64,000 nucleotides of DNA, taken from assembly GCA_039024315.1 (NCBI GenBank), contig JBCCQN010000001.1, positions 124,001 through 188,000 of the forward strand. The letters are read 5' to 3'. The notes under the pieces were generated by a model. That model saw only the letters and a program-made list of their open reading frames with translations, searched no databases and had not been told where the DNA came from. The position numbers and the translations under genes were made by a program. This DNA is from JBCAWW01 sp039024315. GTDB lineage: Bacteria; Bacteroidota; Bacteroidia; J057. Positions 32,811 to 40,862 of this stretch are shown here, in pieces (positions within the stretch are counted from its first letter, which is position 1; each line of letters opens with the position of its first letter).

Positions 32811-33680
32811 TCACTTGATGCGTATGTGTAGTGTGCGTGCAATGTTTTCCCTAGCGCCAATCGCTAGGAGGCTTATGCTAGTATCTTCCATCACTTGAAA
32901 GCGATGTTGCCCCACATTGGGGACTCGTCCAAGCATACTGATCTCTAAGCCTATGGCTTGATCTGCATGCCACCAAATCCTGACGTTTTCTCCTGGGCTG
33001 CAAACTTTATTGTCTGCTTCGAAAAGTACGCTAGGAGCTTTCTGGACCTTTACAAAACAATGACTCTGGTAGTTTTTGCCTTGATATTTTGCAGCTAGTT
33101 TGAAGTGGGTGTCTTGTTCGACGATAACCTTTCTTTTGCCCCGTGCCGGAACGCTGCCAATCTCTGGGCTAATGATCACTTCACTGCCCAAAGGGGCATC
33201 CCAATAGATTTGACAGCTATCACCAGCTTTGAGATTGGGTTTGTCGCTGCTAAGCGAAAAGAATGGGCGTTCTCCGAAGGAGGCCTTAGCCTCTGAGACC
33301 ATACGCAGCCAACGGTATTGGTAAGCCTGCACTAGCTCCCAAGTCTCTATTTTGCTCAGTTTGGCCCAAGGATCATCCTTGCCATAAGCGCCACCCCAAG
33401 GAAAGGCACTGCTCCAAACCGTCTGATGATCGACGATGATAAAATACTCCCCCAGTTGTGGAGTAGACCAACATTCGGCTTGCTGAGCCAACATGCTTTG
33501 AATGATCACAGAGGTGCTACTTTGGGCTAGCTTATCATCCTCCAAAAGCCATTGGATATGAACACCCCGTTTTTGTGATTGGAGCAATACGCCCAATAGG
33601 TCTGGGGCCACTAACTCAGGCAAGGCAATTTGAATCTGATATTGACTGTGTTTGAGGCTATGTAGTAATTCGTTCCACAT
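32811..33680 (-). CDS. Unknown protein: degenerate PLD-like domain plus two Ig-like domains
   Basis: 289 residues, no signal peptide. Residues 1-125 resemble half a phospholipase D fold: amphipathic strands VHIQWLLEDDK and YFIIVDHQTVWSSAFPWGG mimic the VIIDgxxVxxGSxN region, but the HxK catalytic pair is missing. Residues about 140-289 contain two short beta-rich domains, each with a tryptophan strand (CQIYWDAPLGSEV, VRIWWHADQAIGLEI), looking like Ig-like folds. No known family is claimed with confidence. It starts 6 bases after the previous stop, so the two are probably co-translated. Confidence 0.5.
   Translation of the reverse strand: MWNELLHSLKHSQYQIQIALPELVAPDLLGVLLQSQKRGVHIQWLLEDDKLAQSSTSVIIQSMLAQQAECWSTPQLGEYFIIVDHQTVWSSAFPWGGAYGKDDPWAKLSKIETWELVQAYQYRWLRMVSEAKASFGERPFFSLSSDKPNLKAGDSCQIYWDAPLGSEVIISPEIGSVPARGKRKVIVEQDTHFKLAAKYQGKNYQSHCFVKVQKAPSVLFEADNKVCSPGENVRIWWHADQAIGLEISMLGRVPNVGQHRFQVMEDTSISLLAIGARENIARTLHIRIK
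33268..33282 (+). repeat. GCGTTC hairpin element in CDS
   Basis: GCGTTC then TCC-GAA-GGA with outer C-G pair; read on the minus strand as SFGERP. Confidence 0.65.
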
Positions 33681-33686
33681 TGTTGT

Positions 33687-34277
33687 TTAGGCTTGATTGA
33701 TAGGCCCTTGCATCCACTTGGTTTTTTCAAAAACCTTGAGATAACAATCCCAGAGGGCTTCTAGGTAATGGCTGCCGTCAGAACCGAATATTTCTCGATC
33801 CAAGAGTCGACGACTCATACCTTCTAGCGTTCCCCGGTAAGGGGGGAAGGAAGGAAGTTTGTCTGCATTAGCTCGCACACAGAAGACAGACGACACTTCC
33901 TCCTCATCCCATTGGTTTTCAGCGATGGGGGCTTCCCTAAACAGATGTTTGGTGAGCTCCCATTCAAATACGATCAGCGTGGGTTGAAATACAGTCAGGA
34001 TTTGTCGCAATTCTTGTAGAACGTATTCAAGATGAAAACCTTCTTTGCGAGCTTGGGCCAAATCCACCGCATGACGGCCTACTTCTCTCTCCGGAAAAAC
34101 TTGTTCTCCGGGCTGGATAATGTAGTGTCGACGCATTATGTCGCGATCTTTTGGATCTTTCAGTACCCAACTGATCTGTTCGATTCCCGGGTAGGGATCC
34201 AAACGACCCGTTAGTTCTGAGACATAAAGCATGCGTCGCCAGGTCCGATGATCCAGCGCTAGACGAGTGATCGACAT
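33687..34277 (-). CDS. Conserved-looking protein of unknown function in the Hsp70/SPFH cluster
   Basis: 196 residues, soluble, no signal peptide. Visible features are an N-terminal MSITRLALDHRTWRRMLYVSE, an acidic segment AENQWDEEEV, and a Trp-rich C-terminal helix. I do not recognise a family. It is sandwiched with tight spacing (126 bases after the SPFH gene, 6 before the PLD/Ig-like gene), suggesting a shared function with them. A hairpin element with a 5-base loop lies at 33827. Confidence 0.6.
   Translation of the reverse strand: MSITRLALDHRTWRRMLYVSELTGRLDPYPGIEQISWVLKDPKDRDIMRRHYIIQPGEQVFPEREVGRHAVDLAQARKEGFHLEYVLQELRQILTVFQPTLIVFEWELTKHLFREAPIAENQWDEEEVSSVFCVRANADKLPSFPPYRGTLEGMSRRLLDREIFGSDGSHYLEALWDCYLKVFEKTKWMQGPINQA
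33827..33843 (+). repeat. GCGTTC hairpin element in CDS (5-base loop)
   Basis: GCGTTC then CCC-GGTAA-GGG with outer C-G pair; read on the minus strand as YRGTLE. Confidence 0.5.
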
Positions 34278-34310
34278 TTGAGCGTTGTGTGTAAGGGTAA
34301 TATTTACCCA

Positions 34311-34327
34311 GCGGCCCTATAGGCCGC
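34311..34327. repeat. Hairpin in the gap after the SPFH gene
   Basis: GCGGCC-CTATA-GGCCGC, perfect 6-bp stem, extended outward by weaker pairs (CCC...GGG). There is no T-tract; it could slow rather than end transcription between the SPFH gene and the next gene. Confidence 0.5.
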
Positions 34328-34403
34328 CCGGGTTTATTTGCTATGAAAAATTCTGATATTTATAATAAAGACCTGCCTTTTACCCAAGGGTTGGAAGGCG
34401 AGA

Positions 34404-35255
34404 TTACTTTTTCATCTGCATGAGCATCTGCATCTGATCGCCTGTTACATAGGTCGGAAGTTTACCGTCCCACTTATCGATCCACATCTTACGGATTTGC
34501 AGTTCTGTCAGCTCACTAGCCTCCTTTTGGATCGCCATGGCGGTGGCATTGGCTCGCTCTCTGCGTACCGCAGTTTCACCTTGCGCTTCCATAAGGGTAC
34601 GCTTGTTGGTCTCCTCTTGCAGAGCCGTTTGCTGTCTCTGGTTGGCGATTTCTTCGGCAGCTTTGATCTTGGCTCTTACAGAAACCGCAATCTCTTGTGG
34701 TAATACGATATCAGTTACGACCGTATTTTTTTGCTCCAAGAATTCTGCTGGTAGAGATTTATCTAGCTGTTGGTTAATGGCCAACTGTAGGTCTGTAAAT
34801 GAACCTAGCTTATCAGTAGGGGTGCCTTCTCCTGCTTTTTTGACCGCGTCATTGATCAAACGATTGACCAAGGTAGAATACAACTCCTTGGGACCTACAC
34901 GATAAGATTGGTAGATTTTACCAGCTTGCATTCTGATGGGTCGTACAAAGGTCGATACTGATACCTGAACGGGAAGTTTTTCTTGGGTAAAGAAGGTGAA
35001 ATTGCCGCTACACTCTTGATATTCTCCAGCATATTTGATGATTTCATATCGAACCGGATTGTACCAAGTCCAGCCACTTACATGCTCTACTATGGGTTGT
35101 CCCTCCTCGTTTTGTTCCCATGTATCGACCTTGATACCCTGGGCAGTTGAAGGGATGCGTTCTCCCCACCAAGAGGTGAAAATGATGGCAGTAAATAAAA
35201 CGGTGAGTACCCAAAGGACGGGTTTTACTCCTTTAATTTTTAAAAGTCTTTCCAT
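34404..35255 (-). CDS. SPFH/band 7 (prohibitin-like) membrane protein
   Basis: 283 residues. An N-terminal membrane anchor (about 12-28, VLWVLTVLFTAIIFTSWW) is followed by a band 7 domain (about 35-210) with YSTLVNRLINDAVKKAG and VVTDIVLPQEIAVSVRAKIKAAEE. An Ala/Glu/Gln-rich helix (about 200-265, NQRQQTALQEETNKRTLMEAQGE) is typical of prohibitin and flotillin oligomerisation. These proteins form ring or cage assemblies in membranes and often regulate proteolysis or chaperones. It is in the same leftward run as the Hsp70 gene, from which the tRNA-Arg and its terminator separate it. Confidence 0.82.
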   Translation of the reverse strand: MERLLKIKGVKPVLWVLTVLFTAIIFTSWWGERIPSTAQGIKVDTWEQNEEGQPIVEHVSGWTWYNPVRYEIIKYAGEYQECSGNFTFFTQEKLPVQVSVSTFVRPIRMQAGKIYQSYRVGPKELYSTLVNRLINDAVKKAGEGTPTDKLGSFTDLQLAINQQLDKSLPAEFLEQKNTVVTDIVLPQEIAVSVRAKIKAAEEIANQRQQTALQEETNKRTLMEAQGETAVRRERANATAMAIQKEASELTELQIRKMWIDKWDGKLPTYVTGDQMQMLMQMKK

Positions 35256-35346
35256 ACTTTAAAGAGGGATATTGCCTCCTAGAGTTGGAAAAACCCAAGG
35301 AAAAAGTGGTGGATTTGGACTTTTGAAAAAGGGGCTAATAAAAAAA

Positions 35347-35382
35347 AGAAAGCTCCAGCAACTTAGGTGTCTGAAGCTTTCT
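35347..35382 (-). terminator. Rho-independent terminator after tRNA-Arg
   Basis: AGAAAGCT-C-CAG (35347-35358) pairs with CTG-A-AGCTTTCT (35371-35382) with one mismatch. The minus strand continues into a run of eight T. Confidence 0.85.
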
Positions 35383-35407
35383 CCTATTTTAGGATTTTAT
35401 CAATCTG

Positions 35408-35479
35408 TGCCCTCGCCAGGACTCGAACCTGGATCTAGAGTTTAGGAAACTCCTATTCTATCCCTTGAACTACGAGGGC
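35408..35479 (-). tRNA. tRNA-Arg, anticodon CCU
   Basis: A 72-base cloverleaf is readable on the minus strand: acceptor GCCCTCG/CGAGGGC, D-stem GTTC/GAAT, anticodon stem GGAGT/ACTCT with loop TTCCTAA (anticodon CCT), T-arm CCAGG-TTCGAGT-CCTGG, discriminator A. CCA is not encoded. It decodes AGG. It lies 38 bases downstream of the Hsp70 stop, before a terminator. No duplicated tRNA end that would mark an integrated element was seen. Confidence 0.93.
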
Positions 35480-35517
35480 AGCTCGTAGGGGCACGAAAAT
35501 AATAAATCTTCTAGGGC

Positions 35518-38013
35518 TTATCCAATTCCTGTGCCACCCGAATTGATTTGATTACGGGCTGCCGGAGGCAAGAGGGCCAACAAGGCATTGATCACCTGTC
35601 TGAGGCGCGCATCATTGCCCACTTCGATGGCCTGATCTCCCTGTCTGATCAAATCTTGCGCCTTCGCGGGCGAAGTAAAGGTGCCATACCAACCATTGCG
35701 CAGCTGCATGAAGAAATTTCGAATGAAGTTACTGTTGTTCCACTTAATGCGGAAGCTCAGGCGCCTAACGCGATTGATCAATTCCTGTATCTTGAGCGTA
35801 CTATTGGTGGATAAAGTCGATTTCTCTTCATTCATCATTTTGGTGAAGAGCTTTTGATCTTCTTCGCCTGGCGTATAATACTCCAAGACATCTTCCATCT
35901 CACGCTTCACCTTAAAATACTCCTGCTTTACGCGAATAAGGTATTTATCACGGGTGATTTCGTCGACCTTGCGCGCGATTTTACGCTTTTGGTCTTCGAG
36001 TTGGAATTTGGTATCCGTTACGTCATCCTCCTTCAGACGCTTACATTTGTCGGCAATGTCCAAAATTTCATATTCGAGATCGACTAGTTTTTGCGCCGTC
36101 TCATAATTGTCTTGCATTTCTGCTTCTTCGATCTCCTTGCGGATCTTGTCGGCGAGAGCGTAGAGTTCTTCCGCTAGTCGCGGAACGTTTACCGCTCGCT
36201 CCGAAGGACTAAAAGCATTTTCATACTCTTGGTCCGTCATCATCAAGTAAGCTTGAATGCTCAAGTCTCGTGATTCGCTCATCTCCAAGGTGATCTCCAC
36301 ATCAGAACCAGCAATCAAATCGCGCTCTAACTCAGTACCAGAGATTCGGATAAAGCCAATCGTCTGATTAGCAGCTGGTAAAGCAGTGCCAGGTCCTTCA
36401 ACGATTGAAATCGTCAAATGCTCATTCGAGCCCTTAGCAATGGTCCGAGTAATCTGCTTTGTGATCGTCTTGCGGACCGGCAAGACGGTATTTTTCTCAA
36501 AAACCACCTCAAGTACAGTAGTGAGATTTTCTACATCATCTACCTCTAGGCAAATATCATTGGGCAGCGGCTGACCGACTACGCTATATCGTCCTTGCGT
36601 AATCCCAATAGCGGGTACATCTAGCGGCAATGAGTTGTTTTGCTCATCGAGGACGCGTAAGCTAAAGGTATTAAAGGTATCCTTGACAAGGGGTAGGTCT
36701 TCCTCAATCTGCTCCTGCAAAGGCTTGAGTCCTGTATCAAACCCTCCATCACCACGGGTAATGCGGTAAAAAAGACCTTCAGTTTTGCCTTCAAACTTGG
36801 CGGTAAAGTACTCGGTCAGCTCTTGGGTAGCTTTTTGATAAGCTACTTTTACCTGTATGCCCTGAAACTGCGTGTCTCCCATGGGGATTTCTACGGCTGG
36901 GGCCGAACGCTTAGTACTTTGTGTACCCGCATAGAAGGCTGCTCCTACCGCCACGGCAGTAGTGGGGTCGATGCGAGTATTGACCTCAATATTGAGCTGT
37001 TGGGCGACTTGCTCCCTCACATAAGGGATGTAAGTTGAACCCCCAACCATTAAGACAAATTTGAGTTGCTCAGGATTTAGGGAGTTTCGCTGCACAATAT
37101 TGCGCATCATCTCGAGGGTTTTTTCGAGATAGGGCGCCAAAATGGCCTCAAACTCTGCTCGCTTAATGGTGAAGAGGATTTCAAGCTCATTGCCTTCATC
37201 ATCTTCGGTCTCAAATTCGATTTCAGCATCTGGCTGCGTCGAGAGCTGGACTTTGGCATCTTCTGCTAGTAAAAGCAATTTGTGATAGAGGCCGTTGTAT
37301 TTTCCGCTGGCGGAACGCATTTGATTTAGCAAATCTTCGAACTTGCCTTTTTCTTCCAAATGCGGGATAAGTAATTGTTCTACAATTGCTTGGTCAAAGT
37401 CAGTTCCTCCTAAGAAGTTGTCTCCTTCGTGGTCAAGGACCTGCATTTCGCCATCATGGATCTTGATGAGGGCTACATCAAAGGTGCCTCCTCCCAAGTC
37501 ATAAACCAGCCATTGGCCTTCTTCAAACTTATCGGCTTCGTCCTGATTGGCGTAGGCCAAACTGGCCGCAATTGGCTCTTGCAATAGCTTAACTGATTCA
37601 AAACCCGCATACTCCCCGGCTTTGCGGGTAGCATTGGATTGCACCGTATCGAAGGAAGCGGGGATGGTAATCACCGCCGATTCTACTTTCTCTCCTGTAT
37701 GGACAAAGTTTTTGAGCTCTTTGAGCACATAAGCAGATAAATCCGCCGGGCTTATAGCGCCTTGTACCCCTTCCACCTGATAGGTTTCATTGGTACCCAT
37801 CTTACGCTTAAATGAACCAATAACGCGCTTAGGCGCCTTGGCTAAATATTCTCTGGCCTTGTCGCCTACGACTATACGATTTTGACGAAAAGCGACAACG
37901 GATGGCAAGGTGTCTTTTTGACCGATGGGATTGCGAAAGATTACCACTTGACCTTTTTCAAATTTGGCGATGGCCGAATTGGTCGTTCCCAGGTCTATAC
38001 CGAAATTGATCAT
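35518..38013 (-). CDS. Hsp70-family chaperone with long C-terminal helical extension
   Basis: 831 residues against about 640 for DnaK. The ATPase domain (about 1-385) is well preserved: GIDLGTTNSAIA, VITIPASFD, LLQEPIAASLAYA, VYDLGGGTFDVALI, LMVGGSTYIPYVRE. The substrate-binding beta domain (about 400-560) is poorly conserved, and residues about 600-800 form a long charged helical region (RKIARKVDEITRDKY...), ending GGTGIG without an EEVD-type tail. It is likely a specialised, non-DnaK Hsp70. Its start overlaps the stop of the GrpE-like gene by ATGA, so the two are translationally coupled. Two long-loop hairpin elements fall in its variable regions. Confidence 0.88.
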   Translation of the reverse strand: MINFGIDLGTTNSAIAKFEKGQVVIFRNPIGQKDTLPSVVAFRQNRIVVGDKAREYLAKAPKRVIGSFKRKMGTNETYQVEGVQGAISPADLSAYVLKELKNFVHTGEKVESAVITIPASFDTVQSNATRKAGEYAGFESVKLLQEPIAASLAYANQDEADKFEEGQWLVYDLGGGTFDVALIKIHDGEMQVLDHEGDNFLGGTDFDQAIVEQLLIPHLEEKGKFEDLLNQMRSASGKYNGLYHKLLLLAEDAKVQLSTQPDAEIEFETEDDEGNELEILFTIKRAEFEAILAPYLEKTLEMMRNIVQRNSLNPEQLKFVLMVGGSTYIPYVREQVAQQLNIEVNTRIDPTTAVAVGAAFYAGTQSTKRSAPAVEIPMGDTQFQGIQVKVAYQKATQELTEYFTAKFEGKTEGLFYRITRGDGGFDTGLKPLQEQIEEDLPLVKDTFNTFSLRVLDEQNNSLPLDVPAIGITQGRYSVVGQPLPNDICLEVDDVENLTTVLEVVFEKNTVLPVRKTITKQITRTIAKGSNEHLTISIVEGPGTALPAANQTIGFIRISGTELERDLIAGSDVEITLEMSESRDLSIQAYLMMTDQEYENAFSPSERAVNVPRLAEELYALADKIRKEIEEAEMQDNYETAQKLVDLEYEILDIADKCKRLKEDDVTDTKFQLEDQKRKIARKVDEITRDKYLIRVKQEYFKVKREMEDVLEYYTPGEEDQKLFTKMMNEEKSTLSTNSTLKIQELINRVRRLSFRIKWNNSNFIRNFFMQLRNGWYGTFTSPAKAQDLIRQGDQAIEVGNDARLRQVINALLALLPPAARNQINSGGTGIG
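36172..36187 (-). repeat. GCGTTC hairpin element in CDS (5-base loop)
   Basis: CGC-TAGTC-GCG then GAACGT with outer C-G pair, in the Hsp70 C-terminal extension. Confidence 0.5.
36895..36910 (-). repeat. GCGTTC hairpin element in CDS (4-base loop)
   Basis: GGC-TGGG-GCC then GAACGC with outer C-G pair, in the linker after the Hsp70 ATPase domain, read as KRSAPA. Confidence 0.5.
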
Positions 38014-38351
38014 TTACTTTGTTTTGCTGCTACAATGACGAGCCCCAATTGCAAAAGTTGTACAGAAGGGCCTTCTTTGAGGTGTATGATGGGTTTTAGT
38101 ACCTCTGTGATCACTAAATTTTCGCTGTATTCGCCAGCGATAGAGGCTTCACAATCGGTACGGGTTTCATCATAGCGTTCCCCAAGGGGATCATGAAAAA
38201 AAAGTCCTAGGTCCTCTAGACTCTCTCTCATGCGACGAAGGTTACGCTGCGCTTTTTGGCCGTTTTCTAATTTGTTGAGTTTTTTTTCGAGATCAAATAG
38301 CTGATTGACCAAAGGAAGGAGAGAAGTATGACTAAGACTTGTTTGATCCAT
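38010..38351 (-). CDS. GrpE-like protein paired with Hsp70
   Basis: 113 residues from MDQTSLSHTS; the upstream in-frame extension overlaps the lipid kinase gene and is not credible. An N-terminal coiled coil (about 15-45, LVNQLFDLEKKLNKLENGQK) leads to a small beta-like part with DPLGERYDETRTDCEA...GE...VITEVLKPII and LVIVA. This layout and the position directly before an Hsp70 gene suggest a reduced nucleotide exchange factor of GrpE type, but sequence resemblance is loose. It contains a hairpin element, read as PLGERY in the middle of the most GrpE-like motif. Confidence 0.55.
   Translation of the reverse strand: MDQTSLSHTSLLPLVNQLFDLEKKLNKLENGQKAQRNLRRMRESLEDLGLFFHDPLGERYDETRTDCEASIAGEYSENLVITEVLKPIIHLKEGPSVQLLQLGLVIVAAKQSK
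38175..38189 (+). repeat. GCGTTC hairpin element in CDS
   Basis: GCGTTC then CCC-AAG-GGG, inside the GrpE-like gene. Confidence 0.6.
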
Positions 38352-38388
38352 AATTGAACTTACGAAAGGTAGCGAGAAAGTTTCCAGA

Positions 38389-39303
38389 CTAAGGTACAAT
38401 AAAGCGTACACGGCCCGGTAAAATATGGAAGCTAGCTGGACTGTAACCGATAAATTCTCCATCGGCTTCGATAGGCAGGGGAGTGGGGCCATCTATATCC
38501 AGCTCAGTCAATCGCTCAAAACCGACCTTGGGGTGCGTATAAATCTTCCCGTTGTACAACTTGATGAGATGTCTGATCACTTCCCCACGACTGAGATCAC
38601 CGATGGTAGTAAAATCAAACTTGCCGTCAAAAGGATCGGCATCAGGTACCAATTGCATGCCCCCTCCATTGTAGCGACAAAGGCCAATGGTGGTCAGAAG
38701 CATGGGCTTAGCCGACTGATCGTTCACAGCATGTGAAAGCGTAACATAAGACCATAAAGTGCGAAAAACCAAAGCCAGATAGAGTACCGTCCCTTTAAGC
38801 CCTCCTTTTTTTAGCCGCAAACTTGCCTTGACTACTTCCGCCTCAAAACCGGTACCTGCTACATTGCAAAAGTAGCGTTCCGCTATTTGTCCCCTCTCTT
38901 GGTATTTGATCAGTCCTATATCTTGCATTTTGCTATTTCCTCGCGCAATAATCGCAACGGCTTTACGGATACTTTTGGGGATATGGTGGGTTTTTACCCA
39001 ATCATTACCAGTTCCCAAAGGTAGGACTGCCAAAAAAATATTATGAGTCGAGACCTTTGTTTGCCGCATAAAACTATTGACAATATGGTGGAGGGTTCCG
39101 TCCCCTCCCGCAGCGATAAAATGCCGATGACCAGCTGCTAACAAATCCTCAATGATGCGCTGTTGCTCTTTAAAACCTTGCGGGAAGTGCCACGAAAAAG
39201 CCAGCTCGTTTTTGCGAAGATGCGCCTCTATCCGTGCTTTTTTTATCGACCATCTCCCGCCACCCGCAATCGGATTGGCTATGATTTTCCAGCTCTCTGC
39301 CAT
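38389..39303 (-). CDS. Diacylglycerol kinase-family lipid kinase
   Basis: 304 residues. The nucleotide-binding motif GGDGTLHHIVN (about 62-72) and LPLGTGNDWVKTH (about 95-107) define the DAGK/YegS/sphingosine kinase fold; the second domain ends with the usual EIDGEF-like IEADGEFIGYSPASFHILP. It phosphorylates a lipid hydroxyl, recycling diacylglycerol or similar. It is the first gene of the leftward cluster, 37 bases before the GrpE-like gene. Whether it is functionally linked to the chaperones is uncertain. Confidence 0.9.
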   Translation of the reverse strand: MAESWKIIANPIAGGGRWSIKKARIEAHLRKNELAFSWHFPQGFKEQQRIIEDLLAAGHRHFIAAGGDGTLHHIVNSFMRQTKVSTHNIFLAVLPLGTGNDWVKTHHIPKSIRKAVAIIARGNSKMQDIGLIKYQERGQIAERYFCNVAGTGFEAEVVKASLRLKKGGLKGTVLYLALVFRTLWSYVTLSHAVNDQSAKPMLLTTIGLCRYNGGGMQLVPDADPFDGKFDFTTIGDLSRGEVIRHLIKLYNGKIYTHPKVGFERLTELDIDGPTPLPIEADGEFIGYSPASFHILPGRVRFIVP

Positions 39304-39400
39304 TTATAACTTACATATGTAAGGTAGAGATACAATAAGAGACCGTCCCAAGCGTAATCAAATCCCTACCTTTAGGAAAGATAGAAGATTTTGCGTGCCT

Positions 39401-39862
39401 ATGACAATTCTGGCTTTTCCTTTTCGAAATACCTGCTTTTGCCTATTCCTCATGCTGCTGCTATTGAGCTGTGATAACAAGGACCAAATTCGTTTGGCAA
39501 ATTTGCAAGCCAAATCGGATAGCCTCACTAAAGAAACACAAGCTCTCCGCAAGGAAAATGCTCTTTTATTAGAAACCGTCGGTGAACGTTTAGTGGTCGG
39601 CTTTGAAGTGCAAATTGGCGCTTTTGAGCGTTTTGATATCAATGCTTATGACTCCGAGCTACTGCGTTTGCAGGAGATTAGAGAAGAGGGGATGAATAAG
39701 TATGTCTTAGGACGTTTTCGCAAATTTGAGGAAGCTGAAGCCTTTTTAGCGGATACGAAAAAGATGGGCATCGAGGATGCTTTTATCGCCGGTATCGTGG
39801 ATGGGCAGAGGACCACCGTTGCCGCCGCCAAAGAGGCGGCAAAGCAATTTTACGGTGATTAG
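39401..39862 (+). CDS. SPOR-like lipoprotein
   Basis: 153 residues from MTILAFPF. The signal peptide ends in the lipobox LLLLSCD (Cys about 24). A coiled coil (about 30-60) precedes a C-terminal domain with VVGFEVQIGAFERFD...YVLGRFRKFEEAEAFLADTKKMG, the pattern of SPOR domains (a VQxGxF strand, then a second strand and helix). SPOR domains bind glycan strands denuded of peptides, so this is probably a peptidoglycan-associated lipoprotein. A hairpin element at 39575 is read as VGERLV at the coiled coil/SPOR junction. Confidence 0.72.
   Translation: MTILAFPFRNTCFCLFLMLLLLSCDNKDQIRLANLQAKSDSLTKETQALRKENALLLETVGERLVVGFEVQIGAFERFDINAYDSELLRLQEIREEGMNKYVLGRFRKFEEAEAFLADTKKMGIEDAFIAGIVDGQRTTVAAAKEAAKQFYGD
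39575..39589 (-). repeat. GCGTTC hairpin element in CDS (GAACGT variant)
   Basis: ACC-GTC-GGT then GAACGT. Confidence 0.5.
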
Positions 39863-39898
39863 GCGTACGACTCAAAGTACAACATGAAATTTATCGGA

Positions 39899-39931
39899 AG
39901 AATCTGGACTTATTTTTGACTTTCCAGATTC
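39899..39931. terminator. Probable terminator hairpin between convergent genes
   Basis: GAATCTGGA pairs with TCCAGATTC (9 bp) around a T-rich 14-base loop, between the SPOR-like gene and the small membrane gene. The T-tract after the stem is weak. Confidence 0.5.
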
Positions 39932-39973
39932 ATTATCATTGATCCATGCCCTTGGGCTTTGGCAAAAGATGAT

Positions 39974-40198
39974 TTATTCGGAAACTAAAGTGCTCGGCTT
40001 CTTTGCCGGACGAGGAGCAGCTTGTTTTACTGGGCTAAAGCTAATTTTAACTGCCAACAAGCAGGAAACTAGCAATGGGAAAGAAAGCAATACGATCGCT
40101 AGCTGATCAATTAAAATACCTCCTATAACACAGGCCATCATCAATGCAAAACGGAGCATAATTGTTTCGATGCTGGCTTCAAACATTTCAATTTTCAT
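39974..40198 (-). CDS. Small two-helix membrane protein
   Basis: 74 residues: a short polar N-terminus, two adjacent hydrophobic helices (about 15-34 and 36-53, LRFALMMACVIGGI and IVLLSFPLLVSCLLAV), and a basic Pro/Lys tail (PVKQAAPRPAKKPS). No family is claimed; small proteins of this type with an MLRFALMMA start are familiar in Bacteroidota. It is in the gap between two plus-strand genes, on the opposite strand. Confidence 0.55.
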   Translation of the reverse strand: MKIEMFEASIETIMLRFALMMACVIGGILIDQLAIVLLSFPLLVSCLLAVKISFSPVKQAAPRPAKKPSTLVSE

Positions 40199-40327
40199 CT
40201 CAATTTGATTTAGAGTAATTGTGAATACCCACGCAATCTAGGACTCATGTTTTTGCAAAAAGATGCCAAAAGGCAATTAGGTTTGTGATTTTTATCATCT
40301 TTAGCGTCATTGAGTAAAACAACAGAC

Positions 40328-40789
40328 ATGAAAACGCTTTTTACCCTATCTCTATTTTTTGTCTTCCTAGCGGAGAACGTTCAGTCGCAGGTTTTCCTCC
40401 TTCAATATCCAAATGCAGAAGCACAAATTGAGCAAAAGTCTGTTATTGAACTGGATCTTAGCCTGTTAGCTCAATACCCTAAATTGCAGCTTGAATTATG
40501 GCATAAGGAGGAGCTGATTGATTTTGTAGTGCTCCCTGCGGGAACGCTGACCTATGGTTGGATGATGGAGAAACAGAGAGCCTCCAAGCATTATCAGATT
40601 AGAGTCGTCTCAGCAATAGATGCTAGCTTACTGGCTCAGTCTGAACGATTTGAGATTGCAAGTACCCCTTTGGCTCTCACGGCTAAAGTAGCTGTGATTG
40701 GCTCGACCCTTGGCTTAGTTGGCGCTGGTGTGCTTACTTTATTTAGGGGACAACAACTCAGCCGTCCTGAAGGGACTCCCATCAGATAA
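40328..40789 (+). CDS. Secreted or membrane-anchored protein of unknown function
   Basis: 153 residues from MKTLFTLSLFF. A signal peptide likely ends at NVQSQ (about 21). The middle (25-120) looks like a single Ig-like beta domain, and the C-terminus has one transmembrane helix (about 123-143, AVIGSTLGLVGAGVLTLF) followed by a basic tail. It is therefore probably a periplasmic domain tethered to the inner membrane. Two hairpin elements lie in it (40365, and CCC-TGC-GGG-AACGC at 40544-40557). Confidence 0.6.
   Translation: MKTLFTLSLFFVFLAENVQSQVFLLQYPNAEAQIEQKSVIELDLSLLAQYPKLQLELWHKEELIDFVVLPAGTLTYGWMMEKQRASKHYQIRVVSAIDASLLAQSERFEIASTPLALTAKVAVIGSTLGLVGAGVLTLFRGQQLSRPEGTPIR
40365..40380 (-). 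repeat. GCGTTC hairpin element in CDS (4-base loop, GAACGT)
   Basis: TCC-TAGC-GGA then GAACGT, at the signal peptide end. Confidence 0.45.
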
Positions 40790-40843
40790 GGGGTTTGTTG
40801 ATGGTTGGATAATACATTAAATGTACTTTTAAATACTTGGATT

Positions 40844-40862
40844 GCTTGTGATATTCACAAGC
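40844..40862 (+). promoter_or_regulatory. Perfect hairpin abutting the start codon of the polysaccharide operon
   Basis: GCTTGTGA-TAT-TCACAAGC, 8-bp perfect stem, whose last base touches the GTG at 40863. A second palindrome TACATT-A-AATGTA lies at 40813-40825. It could be an operator or a translation-control hairpin. Confidence 0.5.

Noticed and set aside
35408..35479. tRNA-Arg as attachment site of an integrated element
   Set aside because: No integrase and no duplicated tRNA 3' end in the window; flanking genes form a consistent cluster.
38352..38492. N-terminal extension of the GrpE-like gene
   Set aside because: It overlaps the lipid kinase gene out of frame and gives an unrelated hydrophobic leader; the ATG at 38351 fits the gap.
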